A DNA stretch of 64,000 nt from assembly GCF_002776575.1 (NCBI RefSeq), contig NZ_CP022549.1:62001-126000 (forward strand). Reading direction: 5' to 3'. Below the pieces are notes generated by a model. The model was not told where the DNA came from and made no database searches. It saw only the letters and a list, made by a program, of their open reading frames with translations. The position numbers and the translations under genes were made by a program. This DNA comes from Sphingorhabdus sp. YGSMI21. Its GTDB lineage: Bacteria; Pseudomonadota; Alphaproteobacteria; Sphingomonadales; Sphingomonadaceae. Shown piece after piece: positions 7,632 through 16,143 of this stretch (position 1 is its first letter; each line of letters opens with the position of its first letter).

Positions 7632-10216
7632 GCGGCACGCCACTGCAGGATACTCGTGACGCGATGGCGGGGCGCAAGTCCGAAACTGGTTTCGACCACG
7701 ACCTCTACAAGCTCTTTCCTACCCATCAACCTCGCCCCGAGGGCGAGATCGAGGAACTGGAGCGGATATGGGCCAATCCGAAGGGCTGGGGCCTGCTGAC
7801 GGTCGTCAATAACAATTATATCGGTTTCTTCTACGTCGCGACCGCGTTCCTGTTCTTTCTGCTGGCCGGAATTCTGGCGTTGGGAATGCGCGTACAGCTG
7901 GCCGCGCCGATGCAGGAATTCCTGTCGCTGGAAACTTACAACCAGTTCTTCACCATGCACGGCACAGTGATGATGTTCTTGTTTGCGGTCCCGATGGTAG
8001 AAGCAATCGGCATAATGCTTTTGCCGCAGATGCTTGCAGCCCGAGACCTCCCATTCCCGCGCCTGTCCGCCTATGCCTTCTGGGCTTATTTTGTAGGCGG
8101 TCTGTGTTTCTTCGGCTCGCTATTCGTGGGCCTCGCGCCTGATGGCGGGTGGTTCATGTATCCGCCCCTCACATCGATGGCCTATAGCCCGGGTATCAAT
8201 ACCGATTTCTGGCTGCTCGGCATTGGCTTTATCGAGATCAGCGCGATCGCCGGGGCGATAGAAATCATCGTCGGCGTGTTGCGCACCCGTGCGCCGGGTA
8301 TGACGCTTGATCGCATGCCTATGTTTGCCTGGGCGATGCTGGTTTTCGCCGTGATGATCGTGATTGCTTTCCCCAGTGTGATCCTCGGTACGCTGCTTCT
8401 TGAGATGGAGCGTGCTTTCAACTGGCCCTTCTTCGACCCGACGCGCGGTGGCGACCCGCTGCTGTGGCAACATTTGTTTTGGTTCTTCGGCCATCCGGAA
8501 GTCTACATTATTTTTCTACCTGCTGCGGGGCTGATGAGTATGATGGTCGCCACCATCGCGCGCACTGAGCTGGTCGGCTACAGGCTCAACGTGCTGGCGC
8601 TGGTCGCTACCGGTTTCATGAGCTTCGGAGTCTGGGCGCACCACATGTTCGCTACCGGAATGCCGGGCGTCTCGACCGGATATTTCAGCGCGGCGAGTAT
8701 GGCGGTCTCGCTGCCTGCAGGTATACAAGTGTTCTGCTGGATAGCGACCTTGGCGGTGGGAAAGGTCCGCTGGTCGACGCCGGCATTGTTCATCATTGGC
8801 AGCATAGTGGTGTTCGTCATGGGCGGGCTGACCGGAGTGATGGTCGGCATGGTGCCATTCGATTGGCAGGCCCACGACACATACTTCATTGTTGCCCATC
8901 TTCATTATGTCCTTCTCGGCGGGATGGTGTTCCCTATGTTCGCCGCCTTTTATTACTGGAATGGCATGACATCGGAGACCCCGCTTTCGGAGAAGCTTGG
9001 CAAATGGGTGTTTTGGCTGATGTTCACCGGTTTGCACATCACCTTCCTGCCGATGCATTTGACCGGCCTCATGGGGATGCCACGCAGAGTCTATACTTAT
9101 CTCCCGGATCGTGGGCTCGACCTACTCAATTTTATTTCAACCGCAGGCGCATTTACCATCGCCGCTGGCGTCCTTCTGTTCCTGATTGATCTGGCTCGTA
9201 ATTTCCGTTTCACGACAGAACACGACGCGGGCAACGTCTACGGTGGGGGAACACTCGAATGGCTGCCGACTGGTATGTATTCTACCCGTTCGATCCCACT
9301 TGTACGCAGTCGCGAACCGTTGTGGGACGATCCCAGAATCTGCGAAGACGTAGCCGAGGGGCGTTATTTTCTCCCCAAAAGCGCGACCGGGTTGCGCGAG
9401 ACGATCATCACCAGTCCAATTAATGCAGAACCACAATATCTCCAGATCATGCCCGGACCCTCGCCCTATCCGGTGGGTGCAGCGGTGTTCACCGCCTCCT
9501 TCTTCTTGTCGCTGACTATCCAGGCGTATGCATTTGCGGCGTTCAGCGGAGTCGCGGCGTTGCTGTGCGTGCTGCGCTGGTTGTGGGAAACCGACCGCCC
9601 GATCCTGCAGGACACCGCCGATATTGGCGCGGGCATCGCCGTTCCTATCGCAATTACCGGCCCTTCGAGCCATGGCTGGTGGGCGCTCAACACTTTGATG
9701 GTCGTGATGGCTATGATCATGTTCATGGGGTTGTTCAGCTATCTTTACCTCTATGGCATTCACCCGGAGGTCTGGATCGCACCGCCCGGACTTGCGCAAA
9801 CCGGCGGGATTGCTGCGCTGTTGGCCGCGGGTTTGGGCGCGGCACGATTGTCTCGCCGCATTCTCGCGTCGAAGTCAAAAGGCCAATTCCCCGGGCAGGG
9901 ACCGTGGTTGATGGCAGCGATAAGCGCATTGTTGCTCGCCACGGCGATCCAATGGGACTGGACGGGATGGACCGGCAGCGGACTGGCCCCGACAGCAAGT
10001 GGGCAGGGTGCGACCGTCTTTGCGCTGCTTGCATTCCAGGCGTGTACGGTCGCGATCAGCCTGATCATGGCGCTCTATCTGGGTTATCGCAGCGGTAAGG
10101 GACTGCTTGTCGGGCCGAGTAACGTGACATTGGATGTGGTCGTTCGTTTTCTTCAATATACTGCTCTCCAGGGACTTGCCGTCGCGCTTTTCGTCCGGCT
10201 CTTTCCCGGAGTCTGA
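7628..10216 (+). CDS. ctaD: Fused cytochrome c oxidase subunit I/III
   Basis: 862 residues in one frame. Residues ~1-560 are the heme-copper oxidase core with a heme ligand in HGTVMMFLF, the CuB/cross-link motif HLFWFFGHPEVYI, the HH pair in WAHHMFATGMP, and the heme-a/a3 histidines in DTYFIVAHLHYV. Residues ~640-862 form a seven-helix-like subunit III domain. Such I+III fusions occur in caa3 and ba3-related oxidases. It reduces O2 to water and pumps protons in the inner membrane. The only other subunit candidate in the operon is the small membrane protein at 10221. Confidence 0.93.
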   Translation: MSGTPLQDTRDAMAGRKSETGFDHDLYKLFPTHQPRPEGEIEELERIWANPKGWGLLTVVNNNYIGFFYVATAFLFFLLAGILALGMRVQLAAPMQEFLSLETYNQFFTMHGTVMMFLFAVPMVEAIGIMLLPQMLAARDLPFPRLSAYAFWAYFVGGLCFFGSLFVGLAPDGGWFMYPPLTSMAYSPGINTDFWLLGIGFIEISAIAGAIEIIVGVLRTRAPGMTLDRMPMFAWAMLVFAVMIVIAFPSVILGTLLLEMERAFNWPFFDPTRGGDPLLWQHLFWFFGHPEVYIIFLPAAGLMSMMVATIARTELVGYRLNVLALVATGFMSFGVWAHHMFATGMPGVSTGYFSAASMAVSLPAGIQVFCWIATLAVGKVRWSTPALFIIGSIVVFVMGGLTGVMVGMVPFDWQAHDTYFIVAHLHYVLLGGMVFPMFAAFYYWNGMTSETPLSEKLGKWVFWLMFTGLHITFLPMHLTGLMGMPRRVYTYLPDRGLDLLNFISTAGAFTIAAGVLLFLIDLARNFRFTTEHDAGNVYGGGTLEWLPTGMYSTRSIPLVRSREPLWDDPRICEDVAEGRYFLPKSATGLRETIITSPINAEPQYLQIMPGPSPYPVGAAVFTASFFLSLTIQAYAFAAFSGVAALLCVLRWLWETDRPILQDTADIGAGIAVPIAITGPSSHGWWALNTLMVVMAMIMFMGLFSYLYLYGIHPEVWIAPPGLAQTGGIAALLAAGLGAARLSRRILASKSKGQFPGQGPWLMAAISALLLATAIQWDWTGWTGSGLAPTASGQGATVFALLAFQACTVAISLIMALYLGYRSGKGLLVGPSNVTLDVVVRFLQYTALQGLAVALFVRLFPGV

Positions 10217-10220
10217 CGGT

Positions 10221-10502
10221 ATGACGCGCAACTATCGGAACCGAACTGATTGGCTGACCCCGGCGCTGGCGCTTTCGGTCTGGGCCGCTCATTTCTTCCT
10301 TCTCTGGGCTGGAAGCAGCATCTTTCCCGGGCAACCAGCTGCGCGCTGGATCGCCGCCGTGCTTACGGTAATGGCCGGAGGGACGCTCTACTGGCTCTGG
10401 AGACGGTCTCAGAACCGGTCGTCAACGTCGACTTCGGGACTTGGATTGGCGATTGCGGCTCTCGGCGTTAGCTACGGTTTCGTACCCGCGATCCTGGCGT
10501 GA
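10221..10502 (+). CDS. Small membrane protein at the end of the oxidase operon
   Basis: 93 residues from the ATG at 10221, 4 nt after the oxidase stop. Three hydrophobic segments (LTPALALSVWAAHFFLLW, WIAAVLTVMAGGTLYWLW, LGLAIAALGVSYGFVPAIL) suggest a membrane subunit or assembly aid. No recognisable family; the position, like that of a subunit IV, is the only functional hint. The 3' end overlaps the convergent ZIP gene by 35 bp. Confidence 0.7.
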   Translation: MTRNYRNRTDWLTPALALSVWAAHFFLLWAGSSIFPGQPAARWIAAVLTVMAGGTLYWLWRRSQNRSSTSTSGLGLAIAALGVSYGFVPAILA

Positions 10503-11250
10503 AGTGGGAAAACGGCTCTTTGCTCGTCGTTCCGTCGCCAAAACCGACCTGACAATATACGTAGGCTACCATCGCCTGTTCTAGCATCAGAAGCAGGAGA
10601 AAGCCGCCGAAGAACATTGATGTGACAAAAGGCCCGTCGGGTGCCTCGTGCGCTTCCAACAATAGTTCCTCGGTCACCAGATAGAGCAACGCGATGAGTC
10701 CGAAAGAGAACAGCCCTGTCAGCAACGGGGCGGGCAGGACGGCGGCGGCTCTTCCGGCCAAGGCACCAAGTGGCAGAAGCAATCCGACGGCAGTCACCGT
10801 TGGCAGGAGCTTGCCGGTACGCCAACCGCGCGCGGCAAGTCCGAGCGCGAGGGCGACGCCGATAAATAAAACCTCTAATGATAGTGCGATAGTAAGCAAA
10901 AGACCGGACTGCAGGGCTGCGACGAAGCCGATTCCCAGCACTAGGCCGTCGGCGAATAGATCGGCCCCGATGAGAGTGGTAAGCGCAAGCGCGCCTTCGC
11001 GCTGTTCTCCCAATCGCCTAATCGCCAGCATGAGCACGCCGCCAAGCGCTCCACCCACGAGAACTGCGACAGGAGAACCGGCGTGCTTGAGATCGGGAAG
11101 GATCTCGCCTGCCGCCGCTGCAAACACCACCCCTGCGGCAAGATGCTGAACGCCTGCTGTGAAGGCTCGTCCAGGCCTACGTCAGCTGGCGTAGGCTGCA
11201 CCAGCGACAACGGCCACAAGCGGTATAAGAGTATAGAGTAGCGCCTGCAT
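10468..11250 (-). pseudogene. ZIP-family metal transporter interrupted by an in-frame TGA
   Basis: One continuous minus-strand frame from an ATG at 11250 to a stop at 10468, broken only by TGA at 11184-11182 (codon 23). The N terminus MQALLYTLIPLVAVVAG and the continuation RRPGRAFTAGVQHLAAGVVF are in the same frame, so a single base change (for example TGG to TGA) explains it. The rest has ZIP-like helices with GEILPD and TEELLLEAHE metal-ligand candidates. ZIP proteins move Zn(II) or Fe(II), usually inward. It follows a CDF exporter by 43 bp. If the stop is real, restart at the GTG/ATG near 11130 would lose the first helix. Confidence 0.75.
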
Positions 11251-11293
11251 TCGCTGGAATCTGCTTTTCAATCTGCACCGCTTGGCGATATTA

Positions 11294-12262
11294 TTAGTGA
11301 CTGTGAGATTGCCCCTCCGCAGCACTTCGGCGGTGAGTGGGGACAAGATCCGCATCGCATTCACTTTCACTGCAGGGCTCGAGTGTCGCGTGCCCAATAT
11401 GGAAATCTTCAGCAAGACGCATCTTAATTGCGGTTTTCAAACTCTCAAAATTTTCGAGCGAAGCGGCCTCAAGCACAACATGTGCCTCAAGCGCGCGTAC
11501 GTGCTCACCAAAATTCCAGATATGCACATGGTGGACCCGCGCGATGCCGTCGTGCTGCCGCAGCGCTTCCACGATCTGGTCAAACTCTAGGTCGCCAGGA
11601 ACCGAACCCATCAACAGCCGGACAGTCTTGGGAAAGAGCGAAACGCCCTGCCAAATAACGTAGCTAGCGATAACCAACGTTATGATGAGGTCAGCGACGT
11701 AGAGGTCATAAAGGATTATCAGGATGCCCGCAACGATCACGCCCACTGACGCTAGCGCATCCGAGACATTGTGAAGAAATGCAGCTTTCATGTTGATGCT
11801 GTCATGCGCACCCCGATAAACGATTATCGCCGTCACCAGATCGATCACCAATGCTATCCCGGCAACCCAGATGACCGTCCACCCTTCTACTGGCTGCGGA
11901 TCGGCAAACCGATTGATCGCTTCCACGATGAGATAAAAGCCGATAATGAGCAATGTTGTAAGATTGATGAGCGCTGCGACCACTTCGCCCTGAGCGTAAC
12001 CAAAAGTCATGAGCTTGTCGGCAGGACGTCTACCGATTTTACGCGCAAACCAAGCGAGACCTAGCGAGGCGGCATCGCTGAAATTGTGCAACGCATCGGC
12101 AATAAGCGCCAGAGAGCCCGACAGGATACCGCCCACGATTTGCGCAACGGTCAGCAACATATTTATCGAGACCGCGAAAATGAGCTGCCGGTCGCTCAGA
12201 TTTTCTTCGCCATGGCTATGACCGTGAGTGACGTGTTCGGCGTGGGCGTGGTCAGTTGCCAT
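11294..12262 (-). CDS. Cation diffusion facilitator (Zn/Co/Cd exporter, CzcD-like)
   Basis: 322 residues. A His-rich N terminus (HAHAEHVTHGHSHGEE), six membrane helices with the paired metal sites HNFSDA (helix II) and HNVSDA (helix V), and a C-terminal cytoplasmic domain with HHVHIWNFGEHVRALEAHV. It also ends in a His-rich tail. CDF proteins exchange cytosolic Zn(II) or similar ions for protons. It probably heads a two-gene unit with the ZIP gene downstream. The broken CDF gene at 32.3-34.1 kb is closely similar in its C-terminal half. Confidence 0.92.
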   Translation of the reverse strand: MATDHAHAEHVTHGHSHGEENLSDRQLIFAVSINMLLTVAQIVGGILSGSLALIADALHNFSDAASLGLAWFARKIGRRPADKLMTFGYAQGEVVAALINLTTLLIIGFYLIVEAINRFADPQPVEGWTVIWVAGIALVIDLVTAIIVYRGAHDSINMKAAFLHNVSDALASVGVIVAGILIILYDLYVADLIITLVIASYVIWQGVSLFPKTVRLLMGSVPGDLEFDQIVEALRQHDGIARVHHVHIWNFGEHVRALEAHVVLEAASLENFESLKTAIKMRLAEDFHIGHATLEPCSESECDADLVPTHRRSAAEGQSHSH

Positions 12263-12286
12263 TATGAACCTTTTCTTTGCAAGCTA

Positions 12287-12571
12287 TCACCGAATTATAA
12301 CAGGCTGAAGATTCGGGATTTTCAGAAAAGTTCGATGGCCATTGATAAAAAAGCTCTTCAAGCCAATAAAAACCACCGCAAACCCGAGGATGGTTGTAGG
12401 CAAACGGGAGCGCGGCATTTTTGATCTTTTCCCTCCATGCGTAAACTCAGGCATAAGGATATTGACGGCTACCATCAACACAAAAACGGTTCCGAATGTT
12501 AAGGTATCGGATTTCGTGCAAATGGCGCATGTGCTCCTCGGCAGATATACGCTCACGGGGACGGCCGTCAA
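12287..12571 (-). CDS. Possible small membrane protein (doubtful)
   Basis: The 12263-12731 interval has no convincing gene. This 94-residue frame has two hydrophobic stretches (TFGTVFVLMVAVNIL and TTILGFAVVFIGLKSFF) and lies 24 bp upstream of the CDF gene on the same strand, but it has no recognisable family or clear ribosome binding site. It may be non-coding leader sequence. Confidence 0.2.
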   Translation of the reverse strand: MTAVPVSVYLPRSTCAICTKSDTLTFGTVFVLMVAVNILMPEFTHGGKRSKMPRSRLPTTILGFAVVFIGLKSFFINGHRTFLKIPNLQPVIIR

Positions 12572-12731
12572 TCCAGGCGCTTAGCTGAGACCTCAGGATT
12601 GCCGGTGCTAACTGTCAATTCATAGATTTGAAATCATTGTAACATCGCTTGATGCCTCATCCCATACTTCAGAAGACGAACAGTAGCTATAGCGAGCGTC
12701 TACTGATCATTTCAGCATGGCCGTCACATGA

Positions 12732-13394
12732 TCAATCGGTCGGTTGTGGTATTACGCGTAAATAGGACTTCTTGGTATCCCAGCCAGCAGGATATTTGGC
12801 TTTGGCATCTTCGTCCGACAGGGTCGGCGGGATGATGACATCATCGCCGTTTTGCCAGTTGACAGGCGTTGCCACACCCTTCCTTTCTGTGAGTTGCACC
12901 GAATCCAGCAGCCGGAGAACTTCATCGAAATTACGGCCGCTGCTCATAGGATAAAGCAACATCGCACGGATTTTCTTGTCCGGACCAATGATGTAAACAG
13001 TGCGTACGGTCGCATTATTAGCGGCGGTCCGGCCTCCCGCATTGCCGGTCTCGTCAGCTGGCAACATGTTGTAAAGCTTGGCGACCTTGAGGTCGCTGTC
13101 GCCGACCACCGGATAATCGACTTTATTACCGCTGACCTCCTCGATATCGGGAAGCCAGTCGCGATTATCTTCGCTGCTGTCGACCGAAAGGCCCAGGATC
13201 TTAGTATTGCGCTTCGCAAATTCCTCGCCGAGCCCGGCCATATAACCTAACTCAGTCGTGCAAACCGGAGTAAAGGCCTTGGGATGAGAGAAAAGGATCG
13301 TCCAACTTTCACCCATCCAATCATGAAAGCCAATGGTACCCTGGGTCGTTTCCGCTGTGAAATCGGGGGCTGTCGAGCCAATTGAAAGTGTCAT
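12732..13394 (-). CDS. 1-Cys peroxiredoxin (Prx6 type)
   Basis: 220 residues, usual for the AhpC/TSA Prx6 subfamily. The peroxidatic cysteine lies in HPKAFTPVCTTELG near residue 45, and the Prx6 C-terminal extension is present (LSDEDAKAKYPAGWDTKKSY). It reduces peroxides in the cytosol. It is 9 bp downstream of the cysteine synthase on the same strand, so the two are likely cotranscribed, linking thiol supply to oxidative stress caused by metals (inference). Confidence 0.92.
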   Translation of the reverse strand: MTLSIGSTAPDFTAETTQGTIGFHDWMGESWTILFSHPKAFTPVCTTELGYMAGLGEEFAKRNTKILGLSVDSSEDNRDWLPDIEEVSGNKVDYPVVGDSDLKVAKLYNMLPADETGNAGGRTAANNATVRTVYIIGPDKKIRAMLLYPMSSGRNFDEVLRLLDSVQLTERKGVATPVNWQNGDDVIIPPTLSDEDAKAKYPAGWDTKKSYLRVIPQPTD

Positions 13395-13403
13395 GAAAAA
13401 CTC

Positions 13404-14450
13404 CTATTTTTCGTGGGGGAGGTAGGGGACGTCGAATTCGACGCTTCGGGTGAGAAAATCGGGCACGTGAAATCCTTTTTCGCGCAGGAATACCGAGTTG
13501 AAGAGGCGTGATTGATAGCGTGAACCTGAATCACACAATATGGTGACGATGGTATGGCCGGGCCCCAGTTCCCGAGCCAGCCTGATCGCTCCTGCGACAT
13601 TCACACCTGAAGAGGTACCGAGGTTGAGGCCTTCTTCCTCCAAAAGAGCGAAGGTGATGTCGAGCGCCTCCTGATCTGGGATGCGGTAGGCATGGTCAAT
13701 TTCCAGCCCCTCAAGATTGCCCGTAATGCGACCCTGACCAATGCCTTCGGTAATTGAGCTGCCTTTGGCCTTGAGTTCGCCCGTGGTAAAGTAGCTGTAT
13801 AGTGCGGCTCCGGGCGGATCGGCAATGCCGATCCTGATATCCGGATTGCGCGCGCGCAGTGCTTGTGCGGTGCCGGCAAGCGTGCCACCGGTTCCGACCG
13901 CGCAAATAAATCCATCAACCTTGCCATCCGTCTGGTTCCAAATTTCCGGACCGGTCGTCTCTATATGTGCGCGGTGGTTTGCCCGGTTATCGAATTGATT
14001 GGCGAACACCGCTCCGTCTTTCCTATTCCTCGCAAGCTGCTCGGCGAGGCGACTGGCAATTTTTACGTAATTGTTGGGGTTGCTATACGGTACAGCCGGA
14101 ACCTCAACGAGTTGGGCACCCAGACTATGAAGCGTATCCTTCTTTTCCTGGCTTTGGGTTTCAGGTATAACGATAACCGCCTCCATGCCCAGCGCATTGC
14201 CGACCATGGTCAGACCGATCCCCGTATTGCCCGCCGTACCCTCGACGATCATACCGCCTCTTGACAGAAGGCCTTGGTCCATGGCGTCACGAACGAGATA
14301 AAGTGCCGCGCGGTCCTTGACCGACGCGCCAGGATTCATGAACTCCGCCTTGCCCAATATTTCGCATCCGGTTTCCTTCGAAGCGCGGCAAAGCTTGACT
14401 AACGGAGTGTTGCCGATCGCGGCAAGTATATCAAAACAGACGGGCATCAT
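13404..14450 (-). CDS. cysK: Cysteine synthase A / PLP-dependent O-acetylserine sulfhydrylase
   Basis: 348 residues, slightly longer than typical CysK (~310-325). The PLP lysine lies in NPGASVKDRAA near residue 44, the substrate loop in EGTAGNTGIGL, and the phosphate-binding glycine loop in GTGGTLAGT. It makes cysteine from O-acetylserine and sulfide. It forms an apparent operon with the peroxiredoxin. A cystathionine-type relative is possible, but the motifs and length favour CysK. Confidence 0.9.
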   Translation of the reverse strand: MMPVCFDILAAIGNTPLVKLCRASKETGCEILGKAEFMNPGASVKDRAALYLVRDAMDQGLLSRGGMIVEGTAGNTGIGLTMVGNALGMEAVIVIPETQSQEKKDTLHSLGAQLVEVPAVPYSNPNNYVKIASRLAEQLARNRKDGAVFANQFDNRANHRAHIETTGPEIWNQTDGKVDGFICAVGTGGTLAGTAQALRARNPDIRIGIADPPGAALYSYFTTGELKAKGSSITEGIGQGRITGNLEGLEIDHAYRIPDQEALDITFALLEEEGLNLGTSSGVNVAGAIRLARELGPGHTIVTILCDSGSRYQSRLFNSVFLREKGFHVPDFLTRSVEFDVPYLPHEK

Positions 14451-14520
14451 TTTAAGGTAAGACTCCTTGTGAAGAATTCAACCGCAGAGCCCGAATACAT
14501 CTCGTTGATTTGCATTAATC

Positions 14521-16143
14521 TCATACGACGACGAACTGCCCCATCATACCGGCGTCCTCGTGTTCCAGGATGTGGCAATGATACATGTAGGGCAGGTCCG
14601 GGTCGGTATATTCCTCGAACCGCAAAATAACCCGAACGACCTCGCGCGGTGCCACGGTGACTGTATCCTTTAGCCCTCGTTCTTCCGGGCCAGGCGCGCG
14701 ACCATCGCGGTCGAGCACGCGGAATTGCACATCGTGAATATGAAAGGGATGGGCCATCATCGAAGCATTCTCAATCTGCCAGATTTCTGAGGTGTTGACT
14801 TTTACCTTCTCGTCGATGCGCTGCATATCCATGGACTTGCCGTTAATTGTAAAGCCGCCGCCGCGCATCATACCCATGCCCATCCCCATATTGAGGACAA
14901 ATCTGCGCGTCCGGACCGCATCTGTCGGATCGACGCGAGGCAAGGACAGCAGCCGGGTGGGCATGGTGATCGCTTTGCGCCGTTGAGCCGCAGGACGGAT
15001 ATTCAGCACCGTGAAGCGCTGCCTTTCGTTCATCATGCCCTCGCCGTTTGCACTCATCCCGCGATCCATCATTTCTCCGCGACCCTCAGGTCTGTCCCAC
15101 ATGCCGCCGCCCATTCGATCGTTGCCGCTCATCATGTCGCGGTTTTGCATCCCGCCGCCTCCCATCATCCCCATCATTCCCATCATTCCCATCGTCTCGA
15201 TGCTGTCCGCCAAAAACGTGACCGGACTGCCATCACTTAGATCGACCACGATTTGCGTCCGCTCTCCAGGGGCAAGCACGACATTGTTCGTACGATATGG
15301 CTGTTCCAGGAGACCGCCATCGCTTGCGACCTGAGCGAAGCTGCGGCGGTCGTCGAATGCAAAGCGATAGAAGCGGGCGTTCGAACCATTGAGCAAGCGG
15401 AGCCTCAGGAGATTGCTGCGCGCCTCGAATACCGAATTAACGGTACCGTTGACGAGCATTGTATTGCCCGTCATTCCCATCATGAGATTGCGCATTGACG
15501 TGGAATAAGACAGGCTGCCGTCGCGGTTGAAGGCCCGGTCCTGCACGATCAGCGGAACATCATCGATCCCGTAATCGTTCGGCAGATCGAGCCGCTCGCT
15601 TTCAGTATCACGCACATAGATCGCGCCAGCCAATCCTTGATAGACCTGCGGGCCGGACCGCCGGTGTGCGTGCGAATGATACCAGAACATTGATGCCCGC
15701 TGACGCACCTCGAAGCTTGGCGACCATGTGCTGCCGGGCGCTATCGGCTGATGCGGTCCGCCATCCGCGCGGGCTGGTAAATGGAAGCCGTGCCAGTGTA
15801 CCGTTGCCGTCTCGGAAAGCTCGCTGCTGACGTTCATCCGAACGGTGTCGCCAGCATACATTTCGAGTGTTGGGCCGAGATAAGGTTGGTTGATACCGAT
15901 GGTGGGCGTATCGACGCCCTTCAAGAAACGTGAGGTGCCCCGCTGCAGATTCAGATCAAATATCCGGACACCACCTTCAACTTTGCCAGGATAAAGCGTG
16001 GGTATCTGCAGTGGATTGACAGAGCCAGAGGATATATATGATGACCGTCCGCCTCCAAGAAATTCCCGCGCAGCGATGCCTCCGATCACTAGCACGCCGC
16101 CGCCGATCGCTGCTCCTCCAAGGAGGGAGCGTCTGTTTATCAT
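14521..16143 (-). CDS. Multicopper oxidase with Met-rich insert (CueO/ferroxidase-like)
   Basis: 540 residues with a twin-arginine signal (INRRSLLGGAAIGGG), so exported folded to the periplasm. All four copper motifs are present: TVHWHGF, WYHSHAH, HPFHIHD and HCHILEHEDAGMM. Between them (about residues 320-375) lies a long Met/Gly-rich stretch with repeats such as MGMMGMMGMMGG, as in CueO-like oxidases where methionines bind Cu(I). Its start overlaps the stop of the FTR1 gene (ATGA), so the two are coupled. Together they resemble a ferroxidase-permease pair; Cu(I) oxidation is the alternative role. Confidence 0.92.
   Translation of the reverse strand: MINRRSLLGGAAIGGGVLVIGGIAAREFLGGGRSSYISSGSVNPLQIPTLYPGKVEGGVRIFDLNLQRGTSRFLKGVDTPTIGINQPYLGPTLEMYAGDTVRMNVSSELSETATVHWHGFHLPARADGGPHQPIAPGSTWSPSFEVRQRASMFWYHSHAHRRSGPQVYQGLAGAIYVRDTESERLDLPNDYGIDDVPLIVQDRAFNRDGSLSYSTSMRNLMMGMTGNTMLVNGTVNSVFEARSNLLRLRLLNGSNARFYRFAFDDRRSFAQVASDGGLLEQPYRTNNVVLAPGERTQIVVDLSDGSPVTFLADSIETMGMMGMMGMMGGGGMQNRDMMSGNDRMGGGMWDRPEGRGEMMDRGMSANGEGMMNERQRFTVLNIRPAAQRRKAITMPTRLLSLPRVDPTDAVRTRRFVLNMGMGMGMMRGGGFTINGKSMDMQRIDEKVKVNTSEIWQIENASMMAHPFHIHDVQFRVLDRDGRAPGPEERGLKDTVTVAPREVVRVILRFEEYTDPDLPYMYHCHILEHEDAGMMGQFVVV

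Noticed and set aside
14983..15240. His-rich frame (HHPHHSHHSHR) opposite the multicopper oxidase
   Set aside because: It is the antisense of the Met-rich insert (ATG codons read as CAT), so the His-richness is an artefact.
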